A stretch of 39,042 nt of DNA from an uncultured Bacteroidales bacterium (GTDB lineage Bacteria > Bacteroidota > Bacteroidia > Bacteroidales > Paludibacteraceae). The notes under the pieces are model-generated. The model was not told the DNA's origin. It did no database searches and saw only the letters and a program-made list of their open reading frames with translations. A program made the translations under genes and the position numbers. Shown piece by piece: positions 15,416 through 24,141 of this stretch (position 1 is the first letter of the stretch; every line of letters begins with the position of its first letter). The stretch is taken from the NCBI GenBank assembly GCA_934692905.1, contig CAKUUM010000016.1, positions 1 to 39,042 of the forward strand, in the 5' to 3' direction.

Positions 15416-18400
15416 ATGAGAAAAACTTTATTTGTATTGATGGCACTTTTTGTTGCCGCGAGTGTGCACGCCTATGACTTCACCTTCAAGTCAGGCGATT
15501 ACCTCTATGGTGCCACTTCCGACTCCACAGTCGAAGTTGCACAAGATGCAAGTTACAGTAGCATGACTGCCATTGACATTCCTGCTACCGTGGAGCGTAA
15601 CGGGAAAACCTACACGGTTACGAGTATTGCGAGTGAGGCTTTTGAGTACTGCTACGACTTGGCTACTATTGCTATTCCCAAAACGCTCATTAAAGTAGGT
15701 CCCTATGCGTTCTATAAGACGGCTTGGTACGACAATCAATCTGACGGATTAGTGTACATTGACCACATCCTGTATAAGTATAAAGGCACGACGCCTAACG
15801 GCATGGCAGTTGCAATAAAAAAAGGGACAACCGCTATTGCCCAAAATGCGTTTGCTAACTGTAACGGGTTGGCTGGCATTCTTTTTCCGAGTACACTTCA
15901 ATATATAGGGCAGGGTGCCTTTTATAATTGTACTTCGCTCACGGAAATCACTTTCCCCACATCACTTACGGAAATAGAAAGCGCGGCTTTTAATGGCTGT
16001 ACGGGACTGACCTCTATCACTCTGCCTGAAAATATAAAGCGAGTGGGTTATGGTGCTTTTGCTTATTGCACAGGGCTTACCGAAGTCATTACTTCGGCAA
16101 AAACAATTGAGAATGATGTCTTTGAAGGCTGTACAAAACTCACATCGGTTGTATGGAATGCATCTCAGTACAAAACGTATGGCGGTTTGAATTTCGGTCT
16201 ATCTTCTGCTCCTTTCTATGACGTGCGTTCGCAAATCAAGTCTTTTACATTTGGAGAAAATGTAGATACTATACCCTACGGACTCTGCTACGACATGGGA
16301 GATTTGACTTCATTCTCTATTCCCAACAACGTAGTCTCTATTAAAGAATATGCATTCAGCAGTTGCTCCTCACTAAACTCAATCACTCTAAGTAAAAACT
16401 TAACGGAAATTAGTATGGCTGCTTTTGCCAATTGCATTTCTCTTGGTAACGTGGTACTACCGGAATCATTAATTACACTGGAGCCTGAAGCATTTAACGG
16501 ATGTTCTGAACTTAAGGCTATTACAATCCCACAAAATGTAAACTCAGTAGGCTACAATTGTTTTAAGGAAACTGGGATTACTTCTGTAAATTGGGATGTC
16601 AAAGATATGGACTGGGTTTATTCCAGAGCCTTTGGTGATAATCCAACTCAAATTACCTCTTTCGTATTAGGCGAGAATGTAGAGGTCATTCCCGACTACC
16701 TGTGTTATAATATGACCAATGTGACATCCATCACCATTCCTGCCAGCGTAACATTCATTGGTAATGAAGCCTTCAGATATTGCAGGAAAGTGATATTTAA
16801 GTCAACCACCCCTCCTACTCTTAGAAATACTTCAGAGTGTTTCGCAAGGAACGCGACCCTATATGTTCCATGTGGTTTCTTTGATACCTATAGGGATGCA
16901 AACTATGGGTACTACATAACAGACCTCAAATATCGCGCCGTCGTTACCGCAAAAGACTACAATATGGGCAGTGTGAACAAGGAGGCGGATTGTGAGAAAA
17001 ACATCGTAGTCGCTACCGCCATAGCAAATAACAAGTACAAGTTCGTACAATGGAGCGACGGCAAGACAGACAACCCGCGTACTATCGTCTTGACACAAGA
17101 CACTACATTGGTAGCCGAATTTGCAGAATTGCCCTCATACTCCATAACCTTGAACGGTCGTTCTTTAGGGGGGAACATCTACAATCAAAATGGAACATGG
17201 GAAAGCAACTTTACCCATGCCGGCACCACTTTCAAGTGTTATGAAGGCTGGTATATTGAAATCACAGAGAATGACTATTGTGGCACTTGGTCGGGCTGGA
17301 GTGACGGCGTCAAAGATGTATTCCGTACAATCGTTGTCAGCCAAGACACTGTGGTTACGGCTCTGTCCGACGCCAAAGAATATGACATCAACATTACCGC
17401 AGGCGAACACGGGCATTTGGTGATAAATAACAATACGTATGACAGCATAGTAAGCAAAGTCTCGGAATGTGATTCATGGGAAGTGAACGTATGTGCTACC
17501 CCTGATGAGGGCTACTATTTCTCACAATGGAGTGACGGTCTCAAAGATATATGCCGTACTGTCTATTGGGGAATGGAAGACATCACGTTGGTTGCCCAAT
17601 TTGAACCCAAGAAGCCCGTTACCGTCAAAGTCGTGGTAGCAAGCGGTTGTGAGAATATGGGTAGTGTGGCTCTTGCTGAAACAGGTTCCCTATATGCAGG
17701 TGATAATGTGACGGTTACTGCCACACTGAATGAAGGCTATCACTTTGTAGAGTGGGAAGACGGTTCTATTTATTACCCGCGCACGGTGTATCTGACATCC
17801 GACACCACTATTGTTGCCACCTTTGCCAAAGGCAATATCGGCGGCAAGTGCGGTGAGCAACTCTATTGGGTATTGGACACAATGACGATGGATGACGGAA
17901 CTGGATATAATCAGTATTATAGTAATACACTGACTATCACGGGTAAAGGTGATATGGACATTCAGAGTTACCTTGTTTGGAAACACTACACGGACTTCTA
18001 TAACGACATACGCACTATTCATCTTCCCGAAGGCATGACTTCCATTAGTACACGCGCATTCAACGGCTGCAATGTAGAGAAAATAACCATACCTTCCACC
18101 GTAACCGAAATTGGTCAGTATGCATTTGGTGCTTGCTACAATCTGAGACGCTTTGAGTTTGAGCCAAGGAGTGATGTATATTACTATTACTATGAAAGTA
18201 ATATGCTATCCAATACACCATGGATAGAGTACTTTAAGGGACCTGCAGAGATTTTGGGGAATATGTATCCTTATGGCAATTCATTAGATACTGTGATTGT
18301 AACAAGTGGTGTTCTTGACCAAGTTATTCCTTATAATGCCCGTTATGTGGATTTATCTCGTGCATGGAACGCCGGTTTACGCAACCGCTACTTGACGGTG

Positions 18401-19048
18401 GCAACTCCGACCATTCGGACATTGTTGCTGCCAAAGAATTTAACATATATCTTTTCACAACAATGTTGGAACTACTCCTATTTGCAATCCATTGTCATTC
18501 CCGAAGGTGTAACCATTATCGGGGATCAGGCTTTTGAGAACTGCCGTAGTCTGAAGTCCGTAACCTTTGAGGGTAAAAATGTGGAGACGATTGGTGATTG
18601 GGCGTTCTACAACTGCCATGAGTTGAGCAGTATTGCCATTCCTGAAGGCGTGAAGAATGTCGGTTTGGCAGCATTCTACGGGTGTACGCACCTCAAAGAG
18701 TTGGTACTGCCGAGTACAGTGGAAAGCATTGCCGACAACGGGTTTGCACAATGCAGCAAATTGCAGAAAATTAGTGTAGGGGCAGTGGTTCCACCTGCGA
18801 TTGATGCAAAAACTTTTGAGAGTGTGGACAAAACTATTCCGCTTCTCGTACCCGTGGGCATGCGTCAGACTTATGCGGATGCGCCGTATTGGCAAGAGTT
18901 CATCGACATTCGAGAAGAATTGCCTTCTGATGTTTCCAGCGCAACTGTAGGAGACAATACTGCCGTACGCAAGGTGCTGCGTGACGGGCAAGTGTGCATT
19001 ATCCGCAATGGCAAAACCTACACCATCACTGGCGTAGAAATTAAGTAG
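15416..19048 (+). CDS. Large BspA-like leucine-rich-repeat surface protein with InlB-type repeats
   Basis: 1210 residues with a signal peptide (1-19, ending ASVHA). Residues about 50-490 hold LRR_5 (BspA/Treponema pallidum type) repeats of roughly 23 residues, for example IEYAFSSCSSLNSITL-like units. Residues about 505-803 hold four divergent InlB-B/Listeria-Bacteroides repeats, each with FxxWSDGxxDxxRT followed by TLVAxF. A second LRR_5 block follows at about 870-1150. The last 35 residues (RKVLRDGQVCIIRNGKTYTITGVEIK at the end) are a short C-terminal motif shared in form with the protein at 37316-38773. BspA proteins bind host proteins or other cells; the ligand here is unknown. Surface export, perhaps by type IX secretion, is an inference from the C-terminal motif. 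Confidence 0.88.
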   Translation: MRKTLFVLMALFVAASVHAYDFTFKSGDYLYGATSDSTVEVAQDASYSSMTAIDIPATVERNGKTYTVTSIASEAFEYCYDLATIAIPKTLIKVGPYAFYKTAWYDNQSDGLVYIDHILYKYKGTTPNGMAVAIKKGTTAIAQNAFANCNGLAGILFPSTLQYIGQGAFYNCTSLTEITFPTSLTEIESAAFNGCTGLTSITLPENIKRVGYGAFAYCTGLTEVITSAKTIENDVFEGCTKLTSVVWNASQYKTYGGLNFGLSSAPFYDVRSQIKSFTFGENVDTIPYGLCYDMGDLTSFSIPNNVVSIKEYAFSSCSSLNSITLSKNLTEISMAAFANCISLGNVVLPESLITLEPEAFNGCSELKAITIPQNVNSVGYNCFKETGITSVNWDVKDMDWVYSRAFGDNPTQITSFVLGENVEVIPDYLCYNMTNVTSITIPASVTFIGNEAFRYCRKVIFKSTTPPTLRNTSECFARNATLYVPCGFFDTYRDANYGYYITDLKYRAVVTAKDYNMGSVNKEADCEKNIVVATAIANNKYKFVQWSDGKTDNPRTIVLTQDTTLVAEFAELPSYSITLNGRSLGGNIYNQNGTWESNFTHAGTTFKCYEGWYIEITENDYCGTWSGWSDGVKDVFRTIVVSQDTVVTALSDAKEYDINITAGEHGHLVINNNTYDSIVSKVSECDSWEVNVCATPDEGYYFSQWSDGLKDICRTVYWGMEDITLVAQFEPKKPVTVKVVVASGCENMGSVALAETGSLYAGDNVTVTATLNEGYHFVEWEDGSIYYPRTVYLTSDTTIVATFAKGNIGGKCGEQLYWVLDTMTMDDGTGYNQYYSNTLTITGKGDMDIQSYLVWKHYTDFYNDIRTIHLPEGMTSISTRAFNGCNVEKITIPSTVTEIGQYAFGACYNLRRFEFEPRSDVYYYYYESNMLSNTPWIEYFKGPAEILGNMYPYGNSLDTVIVTSGVLDQVIPYNARYVDLSRAWNAGLRNRYLTVATPTIRTLLLPKNLTYIFSQQCWNYSYLQSIVIPEGVTIIGDQAFENCRSLKSVTFEGKNVETIGDWAFYNCHELSSIAIPEGVKNVGLAAFYGCTHLKELVLPSTVESIADNGFAQCSKLQKISVGAVVPPAIDAKTFESVDKTIPLLVPVGMRQTYADAPYWQEFIDIREELPSDVSSATVGDNTAVRKVLRDGQVCIIRNGKTYTITGVEIK

Positions 19049-19101
19049 CATCCTGCAGATGGTACTCTGCAGATAGAAATTCACGACGCTATTTATAAAA
19101 A

Positions 19102-19140
19102 GGGGGGCTGCTTGACAAATTGTCGGGCAGTCCCCTGTTT
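19102..19140 (+). terminator. Terminator after the large BspA-like gene
   Basis: GGGGCTGCTTGACAA and TTGTCGGGCAGTCCCC pair with one bulge and one G-T pair; CTGTTT follows. Same hairpin family as 14716 and 25381. Confidence 0.78.
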
Positions 19141-19144
19141 CTAA

Positions 19145-19176
19145 TTTGCAGATACCACATTTTTTTCGTACCTTTG
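19145..19176 (+). promoter_or_regulatory. Promoter for the C1 aminopeptidase gene
   Basis: TTTG at 19145-19148, 20-nt spacer, TACCTTTG at 19169-19176. It begins directly after the preceding terminator. Confidence 0.75.
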
Positions 19177-19214
19177 CGCGTCCAACAGACTAATTATCAT
19201 CAAAAACAGAGAAT

Positions 19215-20423
19215 ATGAACAAGTTTCTTTCCACCGTAGTGCTTTCCGCACTCACCCTTGGCGCCTTTGCACAAGACGCAGACATCAAGGCGGACACCAC
19301 CGAAGGTTTCCGTTTCACCACCATCGACAGCGTAGGTATCACACCTGTCAAAAACCAGCACCGAAGCAGCACCTGCTGGTCCTTCTCCACTATTGGTTTC
19401 ATCGAGAGCGAGTTGCTCCGCATGGGCAAAGGCGAATATGACCTCAGCGAGATGTTTGTGGTACATCATACCATGGTGGACCGCGCCAAGTATGTAGTCC
19501 GCATGTATGGTACCGCTGAATTTGCCCCCGGTGGTTCAGCGTATGATGTCATCTATTGCATGAAGAACTACGGTTTGGTTCCTCAAGATGCTATGCCCGG
19601 TATCCAATATGCTGCTTCTCCTGCCGATACTTTGCCTGTACACGCTGAACTCGATGCAGTGGCAAAAGGCTATGTACACGGGCTTGTAAACGCCAAACTC
19701 AAGAAACTCACCCCCGTTTGGGCAAAAGGGTTGGAAGCAATCTATGACACTTATCTCGGCAAATGTCCCGAGACTTTCAACTACAACGGCAAGACCTACA
19801 CCCCGCAATCCTTTGTCAAGGAATTAGGTCTCAATGCCGACGATTATGTCAGCATCACTTCTTACACCCATCATCCTTTCTACACCACTTTCGCCCTTGA
19901 GGTGCCCGACAACTGGCGTATGGACCAGATGTACAATGTGCCTATGGACGAGATGATGCGCATCATCGACAATGCCATCGCCAACGGTTACACTTTGGCT
20001 TGGGGTGCGGATGTCAGCGAAGTAGGCTTCACACGCAAGGGTATCGGCGTCATGCCCGATGCTGACAAAGGTGCTGACCTCACAGGCAGCGATGCCGCTC
20101 ATTGGTTGGGCTTGACCGACAAGGACAAGAAAGAGGAACTCACCCGCAAACCCCTTCCCGAGATGGAAGTAACCCAACAGATGCGCCAACAGGCTTACGA
20201 CAGTTGGGAAAACACCGATGACCATGGTATGCAAATCTTCGGCACCGCTCACGACCAGAACGGCAAACGCTACTACATGATTAAGAACTCTTGGGGCACA
20301 CAGAAGTCCGATTACAAAGGCATCTGGTACATCTCCGAGGCGTTTATGAAATATAAGACCAACGACATCCTCGTCCACAAGAACGCCATCCCCAAAGACA
20401 TCCGCAAGAAACTCGGCATCTGA
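19215..20423 (+). CDS. Exported C1-family aminopeptidase (bleomycin hydrolase/PepC-like)
   Basis: 402 residues with a signal peptide (1-19, MNKFLSTVVLSALTLGAFA), so it acts in the periplasm or outside, unlike cytosolic PepC of Gram-positive bacteria. The papain-type catalytic residues are clear: Gln48 in PVKNQHRSSTCWSFS with the nucleophile Cys54, His337 in DDHGMQIFGTA, and Asn358 in MIKNSWG. Usual bleomycin-hydrolase features are also present (WRMDQMYNVPMDEMM and a Trp-rich GFTRKG region). It probably trims peptides from their amino ends after extracellular proteolysis. It has its own promoter, and the next gene starts 13 bases after its stop, so they are probably co-transcribed. Confidence 0.9.
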   Translation: MNKFLSTVVLSALTLGAFAQDADIKADTTEGFRFTTIDSVGITPVKNQHRSSTCWSFSTIGFIESELLRMGKGEYDLSEMFVVHHTMVDRAKYVVRMYGTAEFAPGGSAYDVIYCMKNYGLVPQDAMPGIQYAASPADTLPVHAELDAVAKGYVHGLVNAKLKKLTPVWAKGLEAIYDTYLGKCPETFNYNGKTYTPQSFVKELGLNADDYVSITSYTHHPFYTTFALEVPDNWRMDQMYNVPMDEMMRIIDNAIANGYTLAWGADVSEVGFTRKGIGVMPDADKGADLTGSDAAHWLGLTDKDKKEELTRKPLPEMEVTQQMRQQAYDSWENTDDHGMQIFGTAHDQNGKRYYMIKNSWGTQKSDYKGIWYISEAFMKYKTNDILVHKNAIPKDIRKKLGI

Positions 20424-20436
20424 TAATACACTATCC

Positions 20437-21651
20437 ATGCGAAAGATAGTAAATGACCCCGTGTTCGGGTTCTTGTCCGTGCCTAATGACGTGCTGCTCA
20501 ACGTGTTGCAGCACCCGTATGTGCAGCGGCTGAACAGGATAAGGCAGTTGGGGCTTAGTTATTTTGTCTATCCGGGGGCTATGCACAGCCGCTTCCTGCA
20601 CTCGTTGGGAGCCATGCACCTCATGGAGGAAGCCATCACCTCGTTGCGTCAGAAGGGCGTGGATATATCTCATAATGAGGGCATTGCGGCTATGGCTGCC
20701 ATCCTGTTGCACGACATCGGACATGGTCCTTTTTCGCACGTCATGGAGCACACCCTCGTGGACGGCATCACCCATGAGGAGGTGAGCCTGCGGATGATGG
20801 AACGCATCAACCGTGACCTCAATGGCGCATTGGATACGGCAATAGCAATCTTCCGTGACGAGTACCCCAAGCACTTCCTGCATCAGTTGATTAGCAGCCA
20901 GTTGGACGTGGACAGGCTCGACTACCTGTGCCGCGATTCGTTCTTCTGCGGTGTCACGGAAGGCAGCGTGGCAAGTGCACGCATACTGAAGATGATGAAC
21001 GTGGTGGACGACAAGTTGGTGGTCGAGGCAAAGGGCATCTACTCGGTGGAGAAGTTCCTCGTGGCACGGCGGCTGATGTACTGGCAGGTGTATCTTCACA
21101 AGACCTCGGTAGCGGCAGAACAGTTGCTAATCAAGATATTGGAGCGCGCCAAACGCCTTGCGGCAAAGGGCAAAGAGTTGTTCTGTTCGCCCGCCTTGCA
21201 CTACTTCCTCTACAACCATGTGACGGCAGAGGAGTTCGCAGCAAGCGACTATCCGCTGGAGCAGTACGCCCTGTTGGACGACTCGGACATACTGAGTGCC
21301 ATCAAGGTATGGATGAGCAGCGATGACAAGGTGTTAAGTATTCTCAGTCAATGCTTTACAAACAGGCGGCTTTTCAAGGGCAGGCTGTTGGATGCCCCCT
21401 TGAGCGAGCAGGAGAAGCAGGATTTGCGCGAGCAATATGCGGCACATTTCGGCATTAGCGAACAGGACGCGGAGGACTTCTTTGTGGAGCACATCTCGAC
21501 CTCGAACACCTACTCCGAGAAAGACGACTCCATAGACATCCTCTTCAAAGACGGCACCACACGCGACATCGCAGAGGCTTCGGATATGCTTAACTTGCAG
21601 ACGCTCACCTACAAGCCCAGGAAACTGTACCTCTTTTATTATAAGGTATGA
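20437..21651 (+). CDS. HD-superfamily phosphohydrolase (dNTPase/SAMHD1-like)
   Basis: 404 residues, cytoplasmic. The metal-binding HD core is complete: His55 in AMHSRFLHSLGAMHL, HD at 92-93 in ILLHDIGHGPFSHVMEH, and the later Asp in SQLDVDRLDYLCRDS. The opening FGFLSVPNDVLLNVLQHPYVQRLNRIRQLG is the standard start of the YwfO/SAMHD1-related group, which hydrolyses deoxynucleoside triphosphates. In many Bacteroidales this gene sits immediately before lpxD, as it does here (69 bases apart). The substrate is inferred from family only. Confidence 0.88.
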   Translation: MRKIVNDPVFGFLSVPNDVLLNVLQHPYVQRLNRIRQLGLSYFVYPGAMHSRFLHSLGAMHLMEEAITSLRQKGVDISHNEGIAAMAAILLHDIGHGPFSHVMEHTLVDGITHEEVSLRMMERINRDLNGALDTAIAIFRDEYPKHFLHQLISSQLDVDRLDYLCRDSFFCGVTEGSVASARILKMMNVVDDKLVVEAKGIYSVEKFLVARRLMYWQVYLHKTSVAAEQLLIKILERAKRLAAKGKELFCSPALHYFLYNHVTAEEFAASDYPLEQYALLDDSDILSAIKVWMSSDDKVLSILSQCFTNRRLFKGRLLDAPLSEQEKQDLREQYAAHFGISEQDAEDFFVEHISTSNTYSEKDDSIDILFKDGTTRDIAEASDMLNLQTLTYKPRKLYLFYYKV

Positions 21652-21720
21652 TGGTTTGGAAATAAAATCGGACTCTCCCACGCCTATTAACTATTAATTA
21701 TTACTTATTAACTACCCTAC

Positions 21721-22746
21721 ATGGAATTTTCAGCACAACAAATAGCCGCACTCTTGGGCGGCAAACTATACGGCAACGGCAACAAGACCGTGAGCGATGT
21801 AGCCCCTATCGAGCAGGCAACAGAAGGCAAACTCTGCTTTCTCTGTGAGGAGAAATATATGCAGTACCTGCCTGGTACACAGGCGTCTGTGGTACTCATT
21901 ACGGAGAGTCTGCTGGGGGGTAAGGAGCCGCAGAGCGGGGCTGCCGTGATTGCTGTGGAGAATGCTCGCAGTGCCATGGGGCAGTTGCTGCAGTTGGTGG
22001 CAAAAGCCATGAACCCTCCGCGTCAAGGGGTGGAACAACCATGCTACATCAGCGAGGGCGTGGACGTGCCCGAAGATGCGTACATCGGAGCCTTTGCGTA
22101 CATCGGCAAGAACGTGCGTCTCGGCAAGGGCGTACAGATATATCCGAATACGTATATCGGTGATAATGTGCGGATTGGCGACGGTACCATCCTCTATGCG
22201 GGCGTGAAAGTCTATTACAACTGCGTGGTAGGCAAGGGCTGTATCCTCCATGCGGGTGTGGTGGTTGGTGCCGACGGTTTCGGCTTTGAGCCCGATGCAC
22301 AAGGAGTGAACCAAAAACTGCCGCAGATAGGCAATGTGGTGATTGAGGACGATGTGGAGATAGGTGCCAATACCACCATAGACAGGGCGATGATGGGCTC
22401 CACACGCATACATCGTAACGTAAAGATTGACAACCTCGTACAGGTAGCACACAACGTGGAAGTGGGCGAATCAACCTTCCTTTGTGCGCAGGTGGGCATA
22501 GCCGGCTCCACCAAGGTAGGCAGCCATTGTATCCTTGCCGGACAGGTGGGCGTAGCAGGGCATATAGAGATAGCCGACCGCTGTGTGTTTGGTGCCCAGA
22601 CTGGCATAGCAGGCTCTGTACGCAAACAGGGGATGTACCAAGGTTCACCCGCCATCGATGCCATGAACTGGCGCCGCTCCAGCATCGGCTTCAAGCAACT
22701 GCCCGACCTTATGCGCCGATTGAATGAGTTGGAGAAGACAAAATGA
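21721..22746 (+). CDS. lpxD: UDP-3-O-(3-hydroxyacyl)glucosamine N-acyltransferase
   Basis: Third step of lipid A synthesis: adds a 3-hydroxyacyl chain from acyl-ACP to the 2-amino group of UDP-3-O-acylglucosamine, in the cytoplasm. 341 residues, usual length. The N-terminal uridine-binding domain (about 1-105, opening EFSAQQIAALLGGKLYGNG) is followed by hexapeptide repeats forming a left-handed beta helix (from VDVPEDAYIGAFAYIGKNV). Catalytic His244 sits in LVQVAHNVEVG, and the C-terminal segment ends MRRLNELEK. The next gene is bamD with its own promoter; the lpxC-fabZ and lpxA genes often found beside lpxD in this group are not in the window. Confidence 0.95.
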   Translation: MEFSAQQIAALLGGKLYGNGNKTVSDVAPIEQATEGKLCFLCEEKYMQYLPGTQASVVLITESLLGGKEPQSGAAVIAVENARSAMGQLLQLVAKAMNPPRQGVEQPCYISEGVDVPEDAYIGAFAYIGKNVRLGKGVQIYPNTYIGDNVRIGDGTILYAGVKVYYNCVVGKGCILHAGVVVGADGFGFEPDAQGVNQKLPQIGNVVIEDDVEIGANTTIDRAMMGSTRIHRNVKIDNLVQVAHNVEVGESTFLCAQVGIAGSTKVGSHCILAGQVGVAGHIEIADRCVFGAQTGIAGSVRKQGMYQGSPAIDAMNWRRSSIGFKQLPDLMRRLNELEKTK

Positions 22747-22753
22747 CGTAATA

Positions 22754-22785
22754 GTTGCATAAACCACAGAAATGTAGTATCTTTG
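22754..22785 (+). promoter_or_regulatory. Promoter for bamD-rpoZ(-coaBC)
   Basis: GTTG at 22754-22757 (near TTTG), 20-nt spacer, TATCTTTG at 22778-22785. Predicted start about 22792, 21 nt before the bamD ATG. Confidence 0.7.
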
Positions 22786-22812
22786 CGGGCTAATTTGGAT
22801 ACAAGGGCTATT

Positions 22813-23673
22813 ATGGTACGAAGCAGCATACTAAGGAATAGGGACACAGAGCGTGTCCGTGCGTGGCAGACGAAGGTTGTTCGCTTGTGCTGTTGTGTGC
22901 TGTTGTGTGCTGTGACGGCATGCGGCGAGTATCAGCAGTTGTTGAAGTCGAAAGACCCCGAGTTGAAATACCAGAAAGCGTTGGTGTATTTCAATGACAA
23001 ACAGTATGTGAAGGCGCAGACGCTGTTGGACGACGTGAGCCCCTACTACAAGGGTACTGAACGTTCAGAGGACGTGCTGGCGTACTTGGCGCGCTGCTAT
23101 ATGGGGCAGAAAGACTACGCCTCGGCTTCGGAGTACTATCAGGCGTATATCCGCAATTATCCCAAAGGCAAGTACATTGTGGAGGCACGTTTCCAAGTGG
23201 GGCATTGCTACTACTTGGACTCGCCCGATGCGCGATTGGACCAGACGGAGACAAAGAAAGGCATCGAGTTCTTCACCCAGTTTGTGGAGTTGTACCCCGA
23301 GAGCCCGTATGCGGAACAAGCCTATACGGAGATGGGCGAGTTGTACGACAAACTGGCATATAAGGAGTACCTGAATGCGAAGTTGTACTACAACCTCGGT
23401 TCCTATCTCGGCAACAACTACCTGAGTTGCGAGATTACGGCAAAGAATGCGCTGCGCAACTATCCGACGAACAAGTATCAGGAGGAACTGAGTTGGCTCA
23501 TCCTCCAAGCCAAGTACCAGCAGATGCTTAATTCGTTTGAAAACAAGAAGTTGGAGCGTGCACGCGACACCGAGGACGAGTACTATAGTTTCATTACGGA
23601 GTACCCCGAGTCGAAGCACCGGACTGCCGCAGAACGCATCGGAAAAGATGTGCAAAAGATAACTAAGAAATAA
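22813..23673 (+). CDS. bamD: Outer-membrane assembly lipoprotein BamD (YfiO)
   Basis: Lipoprotein of the BAM complex that inserts barrel proteins into the outer membrane. 286 residues from the ATG at 22813. The open frame extends to a TTG at 22783, but that TTG lies inside the -7 box of the promoter, so it cannot be the start. A signal peptide with lipobox VTAC (CVLLCAVTACGEYQQLLKS) gives lipidation at about Cys38. Tetratricopeptide-type repeats fill the rest: QKALVYFNDKQYVKAQTLLDDV, LARCYMGQKDYASASEYYQAYI and AEQAYTEMGELYDKLAYKEYL. The rpoZ gene follows 16 bases later, a conserved Bacteroidales order. Confidence 0.9.
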   Translation: MVRSSILRNRDTERVRAWQTKVVRLCCCVLLCAVTACGEYQQLLKSKDPELKYQKALVYFNDKQYVKAQTLLDDVSPYYKGTERSEDVLAYLARCYMGQKDYASASEYYQAYIRNYPKGKYIVEARFQVGHCYYLDSPDARLDQTETKKGIEFFTQFVELYPESPYAEQAYTEMGELYDKLAYKEYLNAKLYYNLGSYLGNNYLSCEITAKNALRNYPTNKYQEELSWLILQAKYQQMLNSFENKKLERARDTEDEYYSFITEYPESKHRTAAERIGKDVQKITKK

Positions 23674-23689
23674 CAAAAGACGTAAGTAT

Positions 23690-24025
23690 ATGATTGATTA
23701 CAAGCAAAGTAAAGCCCCGCATACCACCATTACGAGGGACATGAACGAACTGACCGAGAAGGTGGGTAACGTGTATGAAACGGTGGCTATCATCGGCAAA
23801 CGCAGCAACCAAATCAGTGCTGCGCTGAAGAAAGAGTTGGATTCCAAATTGCAGGACTTCAGCACTCCGAGCGACTCTTCGGAAGAGACTTTCGAGAACC
23901 AGGAGCAGATAGAGATTTCGCGCAGTTATGAAATGCTGCCCAAGCCCACGTTGATAGCCACACAGGAGTTCATCGACGGTGAACTGGTGTACCGCAGCAG
24001 CAATCGTGACGAGGCGTTGAAGTAA
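23690..24025 (+). CDS. rpoZ: RNA polymerase omega subunit (Bacteroidota type)
   Basis: 111 residues. It carries the omega core TRDMNELTEKVGNVYETVAIIGKRSNQISAALKKEL (about 15-50), where NVYE and IIGKRSNQI match the conserved region that clamps the beta-prime C-terminus. The stretch EISRSYEMLPKPTLIATQEFIDGEL near the end is characteristic of the longer Bacteroidota form. It lies between bamD and coaBC, as in other Bacteroidales, and is probably transcribed from the promoter at 22754-22785. Confidence 0.88.
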   Translation: MIDYKQSKAPHTTITRDMNELTEKVGNVYETVAIIGKRSNQISAALKKELDSKLQDFSTPSDSSEETFENQEQIEISRSYEMLPKPTLIATQEFIDGELVYRSSNRDEALK

Positions 24026-24033
24026 TTTACGGT

Positions 24034-24141
24034 TTGCAAATTTACGATGTACGATTCATTTGAGGACATAGAAATAAATCAAAAATAACCCCAATCGTAC
24101 ATAAATAATAAAATCGTAAATAACCAAATCGTAAATAACAA
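24034..24141. repeat. ATCGTAAAT/ATCGTACAT repeat cluster before coaBC
   Basis: Near copies of TTTACGATGTACGAT on one side, and ATCGTACATAAAT, ATCGTAAATAAC and ATCGTAAATAACA on the other, in an otherwise gene-free 116 bases. Same words as at 5537-5590 and 36765-36795. Confidence 0.55.
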
